From a filamentous cyanobacterium CCP5 (GTDB lineage Bacteria; Cyanobacteriota; Cyanobacteriia; Phormidesmidales; Phormidesmidaceae): 35,237 nucleotides of DNA. A model generated the notes under the pieces. That model saw nothing but the letters and a program-made list of their open reading frames with translations. It did no database searches and was not told the origin of the DNA. The stretch's first letter is position 1, and each line of letters begins with the position of its first letter. A program made the position numbers and the translations under genes. Positions 9,621 through 18,396 of the stretch are shown piece after piece. Location of the stretch: contig PYEQ01000003.1 of NCBI GenBank assembly GCA_003017785.1, forward strand, positions 1 to 35,237, read 5' to 3'.

Positions 9621-10751
9621 ATGTACAACCCCGCCGCGATTCCCGTTCCTGAAGGCTTCGCCAACGCCTCTGCCAGCTACCAAAAACCCCACCGCCGAGG
9701 CAAACACAAAATCTTCATTGGCATGGCCCCTGGCGTCGGCAAAACCTACCGCATGCTCGAAGAAGGTCACGCCCTCAAGCAAGATGGAGTCGATGTGGTT
9801 GTGGGACTCTTGGAAACTCATGGTCGGGAGGAGACGGCTCACAAGGCAGAAGGGTTGGACCTGATTCCCCGTAAACGAGTGAATTGCCGGGGAGTCATGC
9901 TGCAAGAAATGGATACAGAAGCCATTCTGGAGCGGGCTCCTCAGCTAGCGCTGGTGGATGAACTGGCCCACACCAACATACCGGGTTCCCAGTGGGAGAA
10001 GCGTTATCAGGATGTCGAACAACTGCTAGAAGCTGGCATTGATGTTTACTCCACCGTCAATATTCAACATTTAGAGAGCTTGAATGATTTGGTGCATCGC
10101 ATTTCTGGAGTTGTGGTGCGGGAGCGCATCCCCGATCGCGTGATCGATGCTGCAGACGAAATTGTCGTGGTGGATGTCACCCCAGAGATGCTGCAAGAAC
10201 GCCTCCAAGAAGGCAAAATCTATGCGCCTGAAAAGATTGACCAGTCTCTGCAAAACTTTTTTCGCCGCAGTAATCTGATTGCCCTGAGAGAATTAGCCCT
10301 GCGCGAAATTGCCGACAACATTGAAGAGGATTCGGTCGCAACGGATCAACATCCCCACTGTAATATTCAAGAGCGGGTTCTGGTCTGTATTTCAACCTAC
10401 CCCAATTCTATTCAGCTTTTGCGACGCGGGGCTCGCATTGCCAATCAAATGAATGGGCGACTGTTTGTTTTATTTGTAGCTGCTGAAGGTAAGTTTTTGA
10501 CAAAACCAGAAGCGCTGCATATTGAAACCTGTGAACGACTATGTCGAGAGTTTGAAGGTGAATTTATTCGAGTAGAAGCGCCTGATATTGTGTCGGCGAT
10601 CGTTGAAGTTGCGACTCAAGAACGTATCACTCAGATTGTTTTGGGTGAGACTCGACGCTCCCGACTTAAATTGCTCTTTAAAGGTTCCATCGTGCAGCGC
10701 CTAATGCGAGCCCTACCTCAAGTTGATTTACACATTATTGCTAATAACTAG
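9621..10751 (+). CDS. kdpD: Short KdpD sensor protein (KdpD plus USP domains, no kinase)
   Basis: A 376-residue protein corresponding only to the N-terminal cytoplasmic part of enterobacterial KdpD. Residues about 25-235 are the KdpD domain, with a Walker A-like loop FIGMAPGVGKTYRM, GLLETHGREET and LVDELAHTNIPGS. Residues about 250-376 are a universal-stress-like domain (VLVCISTYPNSIQLLRRGAR; IVLGETRRSRLKLLFKGSIV). The membrane helices, HisKA and ATPase domains of E. coli KdpD (about 890 residues) are absent, and nothing downstream restores them. Short KdpD is known from cyanobacteria such as Anabaena. It must act through another kinase or by a different mechanism. The ATG at 9621 is preferred over an in-frame TTG six bases upstream. 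Confidence 0.93.
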   Translation: MYNPAAIPVPEGFANASASYQKPHRRGKHKIFIGMAPGVGKTYRMLEEGHALKQDGVDVVVGLLETHGREETAHKAEGLDLIPRKRVNCRGVMLQEMDTEAILERAPQLALVDELAHTNIPGSQWEKRYQDVEQLLEAGIDVYSTVNIQHLESLNDLVHRISGVVVRERIPDRVIDAADEIVVVDVTPEMLQERLQEGKIYAPEKIDQSLQNFFRRSNLIALRELALREIADNIEEDSVATDQHPHCNIQERVLVCISTYPNSIQLLRRGARIANQMNGRLFVLFVAAEGKFLTKPEALHIETCERLCREFEGEFIRVEAPDIVSAIVEVATQERITQIVLGETRRSRLKLLFKGSIVQRLMRALPQVDLHIIANN

Positions 10752-10895
10752 CTAGATTGACTTTTTAAGCTGATATGAGTCTACACTGAGAAATCATAAG
10801 AATTCATCCTCTTCAAATTACTGAAGCAATGCTAAATCTAGATATATGTTTTTAGGAGAAGGTTCTAGCAAGTCTTCTGTAGTTCTGTAGTAAGG
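10752..10895. other. AT-rich spacer after kdpD
   Basis: No gene is visible. The spacer ends with the left copy of a 10-base direct repeat TGTAGTAAGG (10886-10895) that flanks the MITE-like element. No convincing rho-independent terminator for the kdp operon was found. Confidence 0.5.
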
Positions 10896-11070
10896 CAGAG
10901 TAAGCGCAAGAAAATTGTAGCCAAAGTGTGCATTGGCTTTCAGGCGATGCGGACCTGGCTAGAACTCTCATTTTCCCGGGCTTGCCTTTCTCAATAGTCA
11001 TACCTTATTGACCTGCCTGCGGCTTGTTTTCTCAATAGGACAGCTCTTATTGATTCTTGCGCTTACCCTG
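10896..11070. mobile_element. MITE-like element, 175 bp, with terminal inverted repeats and target duplication
   Basis: The ends are 17-base inverted repeats matching at 16 positions: CAGAGTAAGCGCAAGAA at 10896-10912 and the complement of CAGGGTAAGCGCAAGAA at 11054-11070. A perfect 10-base direct repeat TGTAGTAAGG borders it on both sides (10886-10895 and 11071-11080), as expected for a target-site duplication. The interior has no coding capacity but contains the short repeated motif CTCAATAG(T/G) and several TTATTGA segments. Size and structure fit a non-autonomous element mobilised in trans, perhaps by an IS4-type transposase, whose duplications are of similar length. The source element is not identified. 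Confidence 0.85.
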
Positions 11071-11080
11071 TGTAGTAAGG

Positions 11081-11192
11081 CTAAGTACAGGACAAAAATT
11101 GAACAACCTCAGAAAACTCTTCGACTCTCCAGTTGAGATTGAGGACAATCGAGCGTAGATGGTGGAGTCCATAGCGGAATAAGCTTTTAGCC
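11081..11192 (-). pseudogene. C-terminal remnant of a transposase (ends FLSCT)
   Basis: The minus strand encodes a 36-residue tail, AKSLFRYGLHHLRSIVLNLN followed by WRVEEFSEVVQFLSCT and a stop. This looks like the extreme C-terminus of a cyanobacterial IS4-superfamily transposase. The upstream part of that gene is missing because the element ending at 11193 starts there. The MITE-like element lies immediately beyond its stop codon, so three mobile sequences are stacked in this spot. Family assignment is from the tail only. Confidence 0.55.
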
Positions 11193-12352
11193 CGACTCAG
11201 ATCTTGCACCTTGACAGGAAGGATGCGAGAAAAGGGCGTGAAACGTATACCTAGCGAGGATCATAAAGATTCTTGCCCACGCCCAAGAGCTAATTTACCA
11301 GCTCCTCGACGGGATGCTGAGTGCCTATCAGCGCCAAAGCCTGAAAGCGCTACTCGAACTATTTCTCAGAGTACAAGGGGCACCGCTGCCTGACCATAGC
11401 CAGCTGAAGTCGGCTAGTGCCTTGAGCCGGTTCCTCACCGTGTATAGCTGGTCAGTGCGCCAGGCGATTCGCCGCGAACTTAAGCGCTATCGGCCTCGAG
11501 GACGCCGTCCTCATCCGCAGGTGATTCTGGACATGACGACGTTGGAGAAACGAGGCAAGTTTAAAGCCTTTGCAGATCTCATTACGGTGTTTCATGGCAA
11601 ACGAGGGGTGCATGGGGTGGTGCTCTACCTGGTAGTTGGCCCATGGCGGGTGCCCTGGAGTTTTCGGGTTTACCGAGGTAAAGGGCAGCCCTCAGTGGCT
11701 CAGTTAGGGCTGCGTCTGGTGCGTCAACTGCCCAAGTGGCTCAAACGCGCCTTCAAACTCAGAGTCCTGGCCGATACCGCCTTTGGCCCGGTGGACTTTC
11801 TCAAAGGCATCCGCCAATTGAAGCTCTATGCCATCACAGGGGTACGCTACGACCGCAAACTCAACGATGGGCGACAACTGTTTCATCTACACAAGCCGGG
11901 GCAGCCAGTGCGCTTGAGCGGACTCGACTTCCCAGTGACCGTTGCCTGGTTCTATCTCAAGCGTGACGGCCAGAAGAAACGCTCTCAACGATTTGTCCTC
12001 TCGACTGAGCCCCTCAAAGCCAGCACTATCGTTTGGTGGGGACGACATCGCTGGCAGATAGAGGGCTTTTTCAAAACCGCCAAGCATCGTTTTGGCCTCC
12101 ATCGCTTTGGTCAGCAGACCTTGCTGGGCCTGTATCGCTGGCTGGTGCTGTCGTTGGTGGCCTTTGTCTTGGCCCATTGGGGCTATCTCTCGATGGAATC
12201 TCAGGCGTTACCTGACTGGGCTGAGGCTGCAGCCGAAGTCGCCTTAGCTGATGTACTGATGGCCCTACTACTGGCTGACATCGAGCGCAGGCGACCATTA
12301 CTGCAACAGCAGGGAATCGAGATTCACGTTACAAGGTGCAAGATGTGAGTCG
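11193..12352 (+). mobile_element. IS4-type insertion sequence, about 1.16 kb
   Basis: Inverted repeats of 21 bases with one mismatch mark the ends: 11193-11213 and 12332-12352, both with the core ATCTTGCACCTTG preceded by CGACTCA. They enclose one transposase gene that nearly fills the element. No target-site duplication is evident when the ten bases on each side are compared, suggesting a deletion or recombination at one border. The left end cuts another transposase remnant and the right end cuts the duplicated gene tail at 12364, so the element sits at a rearrangement point. Confidence 0.8.
11314..12348 (+). CDS. Transposase, DDE type (IS4 superfamily)
   Basis: A 344-residue protein carrying a plausible DDE catalytic triad: D in VILDMTTLEKRGKF, D in LRVLADTAFGPVDF, and E in RWQIEGFFKTAKHRFGL, the last being the characteristic third motif. 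It is basic in the N-terminal half, as expected for DNA binding. The frame remains open upstream of the ATG at 11314 and encodes plausible protein (KILAHAQELIYQLLDG), so a non-ATG start up to about 70 bases further upstream is possible. The stop overlaps the right inverted repeat. It appears intact and may be active. Confidence 0.85.
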   Translation: MLSAYQRQSLKALLELFLRVQGAPLPDHSQLKSASALSRFLTVYSWSVRQAIRRELKRYRPRGRRPHPQVILDMTTLEKRGKFKAFADLITVFHGKRGVHGVVLYLVVGPWRVPWSFRVYRGKGQPSVAQLGLRLVRQLPKWLKRAFKLRVLADTAFGPVDFLKGIRQLKLYAITGVRYDRKLNDGRQLFHLHKPGQPVRLSGLDFPVTVAWFYLKRDGQKKRSQRFVLSTEPLKASTIVWWGRHRWQIEGFFKTAKHRFGLHRFGQQTLLGLYRWLVLSLVAFVLAHWGYLSMESQALPDWAEAAAEVALADVLMALLLADIERRRPLLQQQGIEIHVTRCKM

Positions 12353-12363
12353 CGCTCTTTCTT

Positions 12364-12444
12364 GACAAAGATGGAGTACTCCAAGCGATCGCCCGCGACT
12401 ACCTGGGCATTCCCAACTGGAACGAAGCCACCTATGTCAATTAG
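12364..12444 (+). pseudogene. Gene-tail fragment, copy 1 of a duplicated 26-codon sequence
   Basis: An open fragment encodes DKDGVLQAIARDYLGI followed by PNWNEATYVN and a stop. The same tail recurs at 18078-18158 with nine base differences in 81, six of them silent, so both derive from a once-selected coding sequence. Here it lacks any upstream gene: the IS right end lies 11 bases before it. The parent protein is not recognised. Confidence 0.6.
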
Positions 12445-13061
12445 CCACAGTAGGAGCACGAAGGTCTGCCGCTTCGCCGCAAACCTCACCTTGTCGTTTT
12501 CTAAAGCTTTAACCGAACGACAGCTTTATTTACCTTATAAGATCGTTCAATAGACATCTTCTGGCCCTGGATGTCGGTCCGCCCGACACCAATAGTGATG
12601 CAACCGGGCGCGATCGCTATCTGTCTCGGTGCGTCGGAGCCCGAACTGGGCGGCTAGGGCCGTTGCGGGCTTTCATGCCATCACCAAACGGCTATGACGG
12701 CTACTGCTGAGGAAGTTTGATCGCTGTGGCCTGCTGCCCCGTGGCCAGGACGACTCCAGAGCCATCGAGTTGTTTGAGGAGGTAGGTATGAGGGGTGCGA
12801 TCGCAGGCGAGTTTGAGTAGCCTCTTTTGAGTTTGAGCGATGCCCAATTTACCGATCTGATTTTCCTCAATGGGAAGTCGCAGACTCTATCTAAGCAATA
12901 GGCATCTTCTATTATGGTTCAATGTATCGGACGCTAGCATCGAATTGTAGAGATATTTGGATGAGTTCCTCGGCAGGTTGATAGCAGAGTGGATGACTCC
13001 ATCCACGGTCAGCCACCAGCCCACTCTTGTTCAAATAAATAACGAGATGCGGGAGGTTGAG
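12445..13061. other. Decayed spacer before the P2-type ATPase gene
   Basis: No intact gene. A 31-base palindromic repeat lies at 12492-12522. Around 12680-12820 the plus strand has a protein-like stretch (RKFDRCGLLPRGQDDSRAIE, then LFEEVGMRGAIAGEFE, stop) interrupted upstream by a stop codon, probably a gene relic. A frame continuous with the ATPase extends back to a TTG at 12957 but has no ribosome binding site. The ATPase promoter should lie in 12880-13050; no clear boxes were found. Confidence 0.5.
12492..12522. repeat. 31-base palindromic dispersed repeat, copy 1
   Basis: Arms TGTCGTT and AACGACA enclose 17 bases (TTCTAAAGCTTTAACCG). A second copy of the same length, arms and most of the loop lies at 28918-28948. 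Both can be read on the minus strand as CRSV..LENDK. It may be a fragment of a dispersed cyanobacterial repeat. Confidence 0.65.
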
Positions 13062-15806
13062 ATGCTGATCGAGGCGAGATCGCTCTCCTTTCATGAGTAT
13101 TCCATCGTTGATATCGCCCAACAGCTTGAGACCGACCCGAAGTCTGGGCTAAGCGTCGAAGACGTCGCTCGTCGCTACGAAACCTATGGCCGCAATGAGC
13201 TGCCCGTCAAACCCGGAAAACCGGTTTGGCTCAAGTTTTTGCTGCAGTTTAACCAGCCGCTGCTCTACATCCTGCTGCTGGCGGGGGCGGTGAAGGCCTT
13301 TCTCGGCTCCTGGACCAATGCGGCAGTAATCTGGGGCGTGACGGTGCTTAACGCCATCATCGGCTACGTGCAGGAAGCTAAGGCCGAAGGGGCGATCGCG
13401 TCTTTAGCCAAAGCCGTTGCCACTGAAACCACTGTCCTCAGGGGCGGGCAGATGCTGCGGGTGCAGTCCCAGGATCTGGTGCCGGGGGATCTGGTGCTGC
13501 TGTCGTCGGGGGATAAGGTGCCCGCCGATCTGCGCCTAGTGAAATCGCGAAATCTCCAGATCGATGAGTCGGCCCTGACCGGAGAATCTGTACCGGTAGA
13601 GAAATCCACTGCGTCGCTCCCAAAAGAGACCCCGCTAGCGGAGCGCACCAACATGGCCTACGCCAGCAGCTTTGTCACCTTTGGTCAGGGCACGGGGCTG
13701 GTGGTGGCGACCGCTGGGGCCACCGAGGTGGGCCAAATTTCCCAGTCCATGGAGCAGCGGGTGAACCTGACGACTCCCCTGACCCGCAAGTTTGCCGCCT
13801 TTAGCCGCACCCTGCTCTACTGCATCCTGACCCTAGCCACCCTCACCTTTGCCATCGGTCTGGGTCAGGGCGAATCCTGGGAGTACATGTTTGAAGCGGC
13901 GGTAGCGCTGGCGGTGAGCGCCATCCCCGAAGGATTGCCTGCGGTGGTGACGATTACCCTGGCGATCGGCGTCAACCGCATGGCCCGTCGCCACGCCATC
14001 ATTCGCAAGCTGCCCGCTGTGGAGGCCCTGGGCAGCGCCACCGTCATCTGCTCCGACAAAACCGGCACCCTCACCGAAAACCAGATGACGGTGCAGGCCA
14101 TCTATGCCGGAGATCAGACCTATCAGGTCAGCGGTAGCGGCTATAGCCCCAAGGGTGACATCGGTCTCGGGGCGGGCGATACTCCTGAGAACTGCTTTCT
14201 GGCCGATCGCCTCCCCGACGCCTTGCGAGAATGCCTGGTGGCAGGGGTGCTCTGCAACGATAGTCAGCTCAAGCAAACGGGGGACTACTGGACGGTGGTC
14301 GGCGACCCAACGGAAGGGGCCTTGATTGCCGCCGCCGCCAAAGCGGATTTGAATCAGGCAAGCATGACCAGTTCAGTGCCCCGGCTCGATTCCATCCCCT
14401 TTGAGTCGGAATACCAGTACATGGCGACCCTGCACGATGCCCTTCCCCGCGTCGTCTACGTCAAAGGCTCTGTGGAAGCCTTATTGCAACGTTGCTCCGA
14501 CACCATGACCGAGTCGGGCCAATTAAAGCCGCTGGATCGATCAGCCATTGAGCAGGCGGTTGGCGCTATGACTGCCAAAGGACTGCGGGTACTCGCCTTT
14601 GCCCGCAAGACGGTGGGCGATCGCCACCACTCCATCGACCATGATGATATTCAGTCGGGCCTGGTGTTTCTGGGATTACAGGGCATGATTGACCCGCCCC
14701 GCCCGGAGGCGATCGCCGCCGTCCACGCCTGTCAGTCTGCAGGCATCTGGGTGAAGATGATCACGGGCGACCACATTGCCACGGCCCGGGCGATCGCCCA
14801 CCGCATGGGCATCCAGCAATCCAGCGAGGTAGCTGCCTTTGAGGGCAGGCAACTGGCGGCCATGGACGATGCCCAACTGGCCCAAACCGTCACCGATGGC
14901 GATGTCTTCGCCCGGGTCGCCCCCGCCCAAAAGCTGCGGCTGGTGGAAACGCTCCAGCTGAAGGGCAACATCGTGGCGATGACCGGCGATGGCGTCAACG
15001 ATGCCCCGGCCCTCAAACAGGCGGACATCGGCATTACCATGGGCAAAAACGGCACCGAAGTCGCCCGAGAAGCCGCCGACATGCTGCTCACCGACGACAA
15101 CTTTGCCTCCATCGAAGCGGCGGTCGAAGAAGGGCGCACCGTCTACCAGAACTTGCGGAAAGCGATCGCCTTTCTCCTGCCTGTGAACGGCGGGGAATCC
15201 ATGACCATTCTGATCAGCGCCCTGCTCGCGAGGGACTTACCGATTCTCTCCCTCCAGGTGCTGTGGCTGAACATGATCAACTCTCTGACCATGACCGTGC
15301 CCCTTGCCTTTGAACCCAAGTCCAAGGGTCTGATGCAGCAACCCCCTCGCCCCCCCGGCGAATCGTTGCTCACCGGACGGCTCCTGCGTCGGATTCTGGC
15401 GGTTTCCTTGTTCAACTGGATTTTGATTTTCGGCATGTTCGAGTGGGCTAAGGCAACTACAGGAGATATCGCCGTTGCCCGCACCATGGCCATTCAAGCG
15501 CTGGTGGCGGCTCGGATTATTTACCTGCTCAGCATCAGCCAGTTGGGCGTCAGCCTCCTTCAATTCTTAAGTCGCCAATCAGCTTCCATTGCCAACGCCC
15601 CCATCCTGATTAGCGGCATTCTCGGAGCAGTCGTCTTGCAGGTGGTCTTTAGCCAATGGGGACTGATGAATACGCTGTTTGAAACCGCGCCCCTCACTTG
15701 GAGCCAGTGGTTAATTTGCCTGCTGCCCATGGTGCCCATGGTGCCCTATGCAATTTTCGTCAATCAGATTGACTCGCCCCGTCGTATTGGCGAGTCTAAT
15801 CGATGA
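13062..15806 (+). CDS. P2-type cation-transporting ATPase
   Basis: About 914 residues from the ATG at 13062, chosen because GGGAGG lies five bases upstream; an in-frame TTG at 12957 would add 35 unconserved residues. Domains in order: cation ATPase N-terminal domain ([20 protein letters not shown]), actuator with [15 protein letters not shown], the transmembrane-4 motif [12 protein letters not shown], phosphorylation site [15 protein letters not shown], nucleotide domain with [15 protein letters not shown], hinge [16 protein letters not shown], and a C-terminal membrane domain. PEGLP places it among Ca2+/Na+-type P2 pumps. Transmembrane segment 6 reads [13 protein letters not shown], lacking the T-D pair of SERCA-type Ca2+ pumps, so the substrate is uncertain. 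It is followed by a stress-protein and an antiporter gene. Confidence 0.92.
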   Translation: MLIEARSLSFHEYSIVDIAQQLETDPKSGLSVEDVARRYETYGRNELPVKPGKPVWLKFLLQFNQPLLYILLLAGAVKAFLGSWTNAAVIWGVTVLNAIIGYVQEAKAEGAIASLAKAVATETTVLRGGQMLRVQSQDLVPGDLVLLSSGDKVPADLRLVKSRNLQIDESALTGESVPVEKSTASLPKETPLAERTNMAYASSFVTFGQGTGLVVATAGATEVGQISQSMEQRVNLTTPLTRKFAAFSRTLLYCILTLATLTFAIGLGQGESWEYMFEAAVALAVSAIPEGLPAVVTITLAIGVNRMARRHAIIRKLPAVEALGSATVICSDKTGTLTENQMTVQAIYAGDQTYQVSGSGYSPKGDIGLGAGDTPENCFLADRLPDALRECLVAGVLCNDSQLKQTGDYWTVVGDPTEGALIAAAAKADLNQASMTSSVPRLDSIPFESEYQYMATLHDALPRVVYVKGSVEALLQRCSDTMTESGQLKPLDRSAIEQAVGAMTAKGLRVLAFARKTVGDRHHSIDHDDIQSGLVFLGLQGMIDPPRPEAIAAVHACQSAGIWVKMITGDHIATARAIAHRMGIQQSSEVAAFEGRQLAAMDDAQLAQTVTDGDVFARVAPAQKLRLVETLQLKGNIVAMTGDGVNDAPALKQADIGITMGKNGTEVAREAADMLLTDDNFASIEAAVEEGRTVYQNLRKAIAFLLPVNGGESMTILISALLARDLPILSLQVLWLNMINSLTMTVPLAFEPKSKGLMQQPPRPPGESLLTGRLLRRILAVSLFNWILIFGMFEWAKATTGDIAVARTMAIQALVAARIIYLLSISQLGVSLLQFLSRQSASIANAPILISGILGAVVLQVVFSQWGLMNTLFETAPLTWSQWLICLLPMVPMVPYAIFVNQIDSPRRIGESNR

Positions 15807-15875
15807 TGCTAACGCGCATCGAAGCTTAGTTATACAACGCTATCACTTCCTTCTTTTACCTCAGATTCTAGAAAA

Positions 15876-16331
15876 ATGATCGAAAAAATTCTGGTTGCTA
15901 TTGAGCCCGGTGATGCCTGCCACCATGTCTTCCACCAGGCAGCTGAATTGGCTCAGAAAATCCAGGCAAGCCTCAATTTGCTAAGCATTTTAAGTCCTAA
16001 AGAAGACGGTAGCCTCACCCTAGCTCCTTACTCGGATCGGGATTGGACGACCTATCGAGAAACTTATGGAAAGTTAGAAACGGCAAACATTAGACTGCTG
16101 CAAAGTTTGACCGACAAGGCAAAAGAGATGGGCATCAAGGCCGAATTCACCCAAGAAAGCGGCAGCCCTGGGCCGACTATTTGTCAATTTGCAAAAATCT
16201 GGGGCGCTGATTTGATTATCGTGGGCAGTCGCGGGCGTAAAGGCATGAGTGAAATGCTGTTAGGCAGCGTCAGTAATTATGTCGTGCATCACGCAACCTG
16301 CTCGGTCATGGTAGTACATCAGCAGGATTAA
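15876..16331 (+). CDS. Universal stress protein, UspA family
   Basis: A 151-residue single-domain Usp. The N-terminus MIEKILVAIEPGDACHHVFH matches the first strand and helix, and the ATP-binding signature G-x2-G-x9-G-S is present in VGSRGRKGMSEMLLGSVSNY, followed by HHATCSVMVVH. Members bind ATP and modulate stress responses or transporters. It lies 69 bases after the P2-type ATPase and six bases before the antiporter, so it is likely co-transcribed and may be a regulatory partner of either transporter. Its exact role is not inferable. Confidence 0.92.
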   Translation: MIEKILVAIEPGDACHHVFHQAAELAQKIQASLNLLSILSPKEDGSLTLAPYSDRDWTTYRETYGKLETANIRLLQSLTDKAKEMGIKAEFTQESGSPGPTICQFAKIWGADLIIVGSRGRKGMSEMLLGSVSNYVVHHATCSVMVVHQQD

Positions 16332-16337
16332 ACAATC

Positions 16338-17996
16338 ATGGAACTTTTAGCCAACCCTTTCTATGAAACTGCCTTTGTGCTGCTGGTCTCTGCCATCATC
16401 GGGGCAATCGGGCTGCGCCTGCGGCAGCCCTTAATTGTGACGTTCATTGCAGTAGGAATTCTGGTCGGGCCTTCGGTCTTAGGATGGATCACCCCCAGTG
16501 AAGAAATGGAGCTATTTGCGCACCTGGGAATTTCCCTGTTGCTATTTGTAGTGGGCCTGAAGCTCGATCTACACCTGATTCGCAGCATGGGGCTAGTGGC
16601 GCTGGCAACGGGACTCGGGCAGGTGGCCTTCACATCTATCGTGGGCTTTTTGCTGGCATTACTGCTGGGGTCTGCGCCCTTAACTGCGCTCTATATCGCG
16701 GTTGCGCTGACGTTTTCTAGCACCATTATCGTTGTCAAGCTGCTCTCGGATAAGCGCGAAATTGATTCCCTGCATGGGCGAATTGCCCTGGGCTTTTTGA
16801 TTGTGCAGGATCTGGTGGTGGTGCTGGTGATGATTGGCCTGTCAGCCCTGGGCAGTGAGGGCAATCTCTCGCTAGGGATGACCCTGCTACAAATACTGTT
16901 GAAGGGAGGTCTGCTGCTGCTGGGGGTGGGGGCCTTGATGGTAGCGGTGCTGCCCAAACTCCTGAACTATCTGGCGAAATCCCAGGAATTGCTGCTGGTA
17001 TTTGCGATCGCCTGGGCAGTTTCCCTAGCGGCCCTGAGCGAAATTCTGGGGTTCAGCACTGAGGTGGGGGCGTTTTTGGCGGGTATATCCCTGGCCTCCA
17101 CCAGCTATCGAGAAGCGATCGGCGCTCGGTTGGTCAGTATTCGCGACTTCCTACTGCTGTTCTTTTTTGTCAACCTGGGTTCCCAGCTAGATTTGAGCCT
17201 ACTTGGGGCTCAGATTGGGCCTGCTTTAGTGCTGTCCTTATTCGTGCTGATTGGCAATCCGGCGATCGTGATGGCGATCATGGGCTACATGGGCTACCGC
17301 AAGCGCACAGGCCTCCTCGCCGGGTTGACGGTGGCTCAAATCAGCGAATTCTCTCTAATTCTGGCCGCTTTGGGGTTGAACCTGGGCCACATTAGCGAAG
17401 AAACCGTGGGACTCATTACCCTGGTAGGACTCATCACGATTGGCCTCTCAACCTATCTCATCCTGTATTCCCATGTTCTCTATGAGCGGCTGTCTCCTGC
17501 TTTAAGTATTTTTGAACGCCAGATCCCCCACCGCGAAGAGGCGGATGATGCGGACTACGGGGCAGCCGGAGCCGATGTCATCGTCTATGGCCTGGGGCGC
17601 TATGGCGGCTGGTTAGTCAATAGCCTGGCGAGCAAGGGATTGGAAGTTCACGGCGTAGACTTTGACCCCGAAAACGTTCGCCGCTGGCGACGCCAGGGTT
17701 TTTCCGCCCATTATGGCGATGCAGAAGATCCCGAATATCCCAGCCATCTGGCCTTGAGTACCGTGAAATGGGTGATCAGCAGTATTCCAGGAATCGAGGT
17801 CAATCGCACCCTACTCCACGCGTTGCAATATCATGGCTATCAAGGCAAACTGGCGGTCACCGTTCATAATGACCAGGAAGATGCCGTCTTTCAAACCTCT
17901 GAGGTGGACTTAATTCTGCGTCCCTTCGTGGATGCCGCCGAACAGGCCGCTGATGAACTGGTGCAAATTCTTAGACCAAGACCTGGAGAACGATAG
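16338..17996 (+). CDS. Cation:proton antiporter, KefB-like, with TrkA-N domain
   Basis: A 552-residue protein. Residues 1-390 form a CPA2 exchanger domain with about 12 membrane helices (LIVTFIAVGILVGPSVLGWI; GISLLLFVVGLKLDLHLIRS; LGFSTEVGAFLAGISLASTS). Residues about 410-540 form a Rossmann-type TrkA-N/RCK domain (VIVYGLGRYGGWLVNSLASK; VHGVDFDPENVRRWRRQG; HYGDAEDPEY) that would bind a nucleotide and gate transport. The family mediates K+ or Na+ exchange for H+. It begins six bases after the universal stress protein gene, indicating one operon. A remnant ORF begins immediately after its stop. Confidence 0.9.
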   Translation: MELLANPFYETAFVLLVSAIIGAIGLRLRQPLIVTFIAVGILVGPSVLGWITPSEEMELFAHLGISLLLFVVGLKLDLHLIRSMGLVALATGLGQVAFTSIVGFLLALLLGSAPLTALYIAVALTFSSTIIVVKLLSDKREIDSLHGRIALGFLIVQDLVVVLVMIGLSALGSEGNLSLGMTLLQILLKGGLLLLGVGALMVAVLPKLLNYLAKSQELLLVFAIAWAVSLAALSEILGFSTEVGAFLAGISLASTSYREAIGARLVSIRDFLLLFFFVNLGSQLDLSLLGAQIGPALVLSLFVLIGNPAIVMAIMGYMGYRKRTGLLAGLTVAQISEFSLILAALGLNLGHISEETVGLITLVGLITIGLSTYLILYSHVLYERLSPALSIFERQIPHREEADDADYGAAGADVIVYGLGRYGGWLVNSLASKGLEVHGVDFDPENVRRWRRQGFSAHYGDAEDPEYPSHLALSTVKWVISSIPGIEVNRTLLHALQYHGYQGKLAVTVHNDQEDAVFQTSEVDLILRPFVDAAEQAADELVQILRPRPGER

Positions 17997-17999
17997 TAA

Positions 18000-18158
18000 A
18001 GCCCAACTCGGTATCGGGATGTCATTAACCGGGGAAATCTCCACCCACTGGGCTCCTGCCATAATCGGATTGCCCAGGACAAAGATGGAGTACTCCAAGC
18101 GATCGCCCGCGACTATCTGGGTATCGCCAACGGGAATGAGGCCACCTACGTCAGTTAG
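18000..18158 (+). pseudogene. Gene-tail remnant, copy 2 of the duplicated sequence
   Basis: Starting four bases past the antiporter stop, an open frame without a start codon encodes YRDVINRGNLHPLGSCHNRI and continues AQDKDGVLQAIARDYLGI to ANGNEATYVS and a stop. The last 27 codons match the fragment at 12364-12444. Tandem stops precede it, so it is the C-terminal end of a lost gene. The parent family is not recognised. Confidence 0.6.
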
Positions 18159-18177
18159 CCTCAGCCCTCACGGAGCT

Positions 18178-18396
18178 TCAAGCTAAGGCATCCGCCAAGG
18201 CTCTATAATCCGACACCCGCCGCCGGGGCTTCCCCTCATCGCCACTTTGAGAAGCGATCGCGGTAATTAGAGCAAAGCCATCATGACATTCGTTGCAAGC
18301 TTCATCCAGGAAGCGAAAGAAGAAACATCCCAGTCGTTTCTGGGGGCTTAGTTTCTGCTCTGCAAGAATTTTTATTCTTGCAGATAACAATGACAA
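18178..18396 (-). CDS. Doubtful 72-aa ORF with a CxxCH motif
   Basis: The minus-strand frame overlaps the end of coaR by 25 bases and encodes a short protein with FLDEACNECHDGFALITAIA and a basic tail (KPRRRVSDYRALADALA). CNECH has the form of a haem c attachment site, but no export signal or other cytochrome features are seen, and its start lies in a hairpin. It may be a gene relic or a chance frame. Confidence 0.22.
   Translation of the reverse strand: MSLLSARIKILAEQKLSPQKRLGCFFFRFLDEACNECHDGFALITAIASQSGDEGKPRRRVSDYRALADALA
18360..18383. terminator. Perfect hairpin spanning the coaR stop codon
   Basis: CTGCAAGAAT and its exact complement flank a four-base loop. The coaR stop (complement of 18372-18374) lies inside the hairpin. 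There is no long T tract after it on the minus strand, so termination is plausible but not certain; it could instead stabilise the 3' end of the mRNA. Confidence 0.5.

Noticed and set aside
12957-13061. N-terminal extension of the P2-type ATPase from a TTG
   Set aside because: No ribosome binding site and no family-like sequence; GGGAGG precedes the ATG at 13062.
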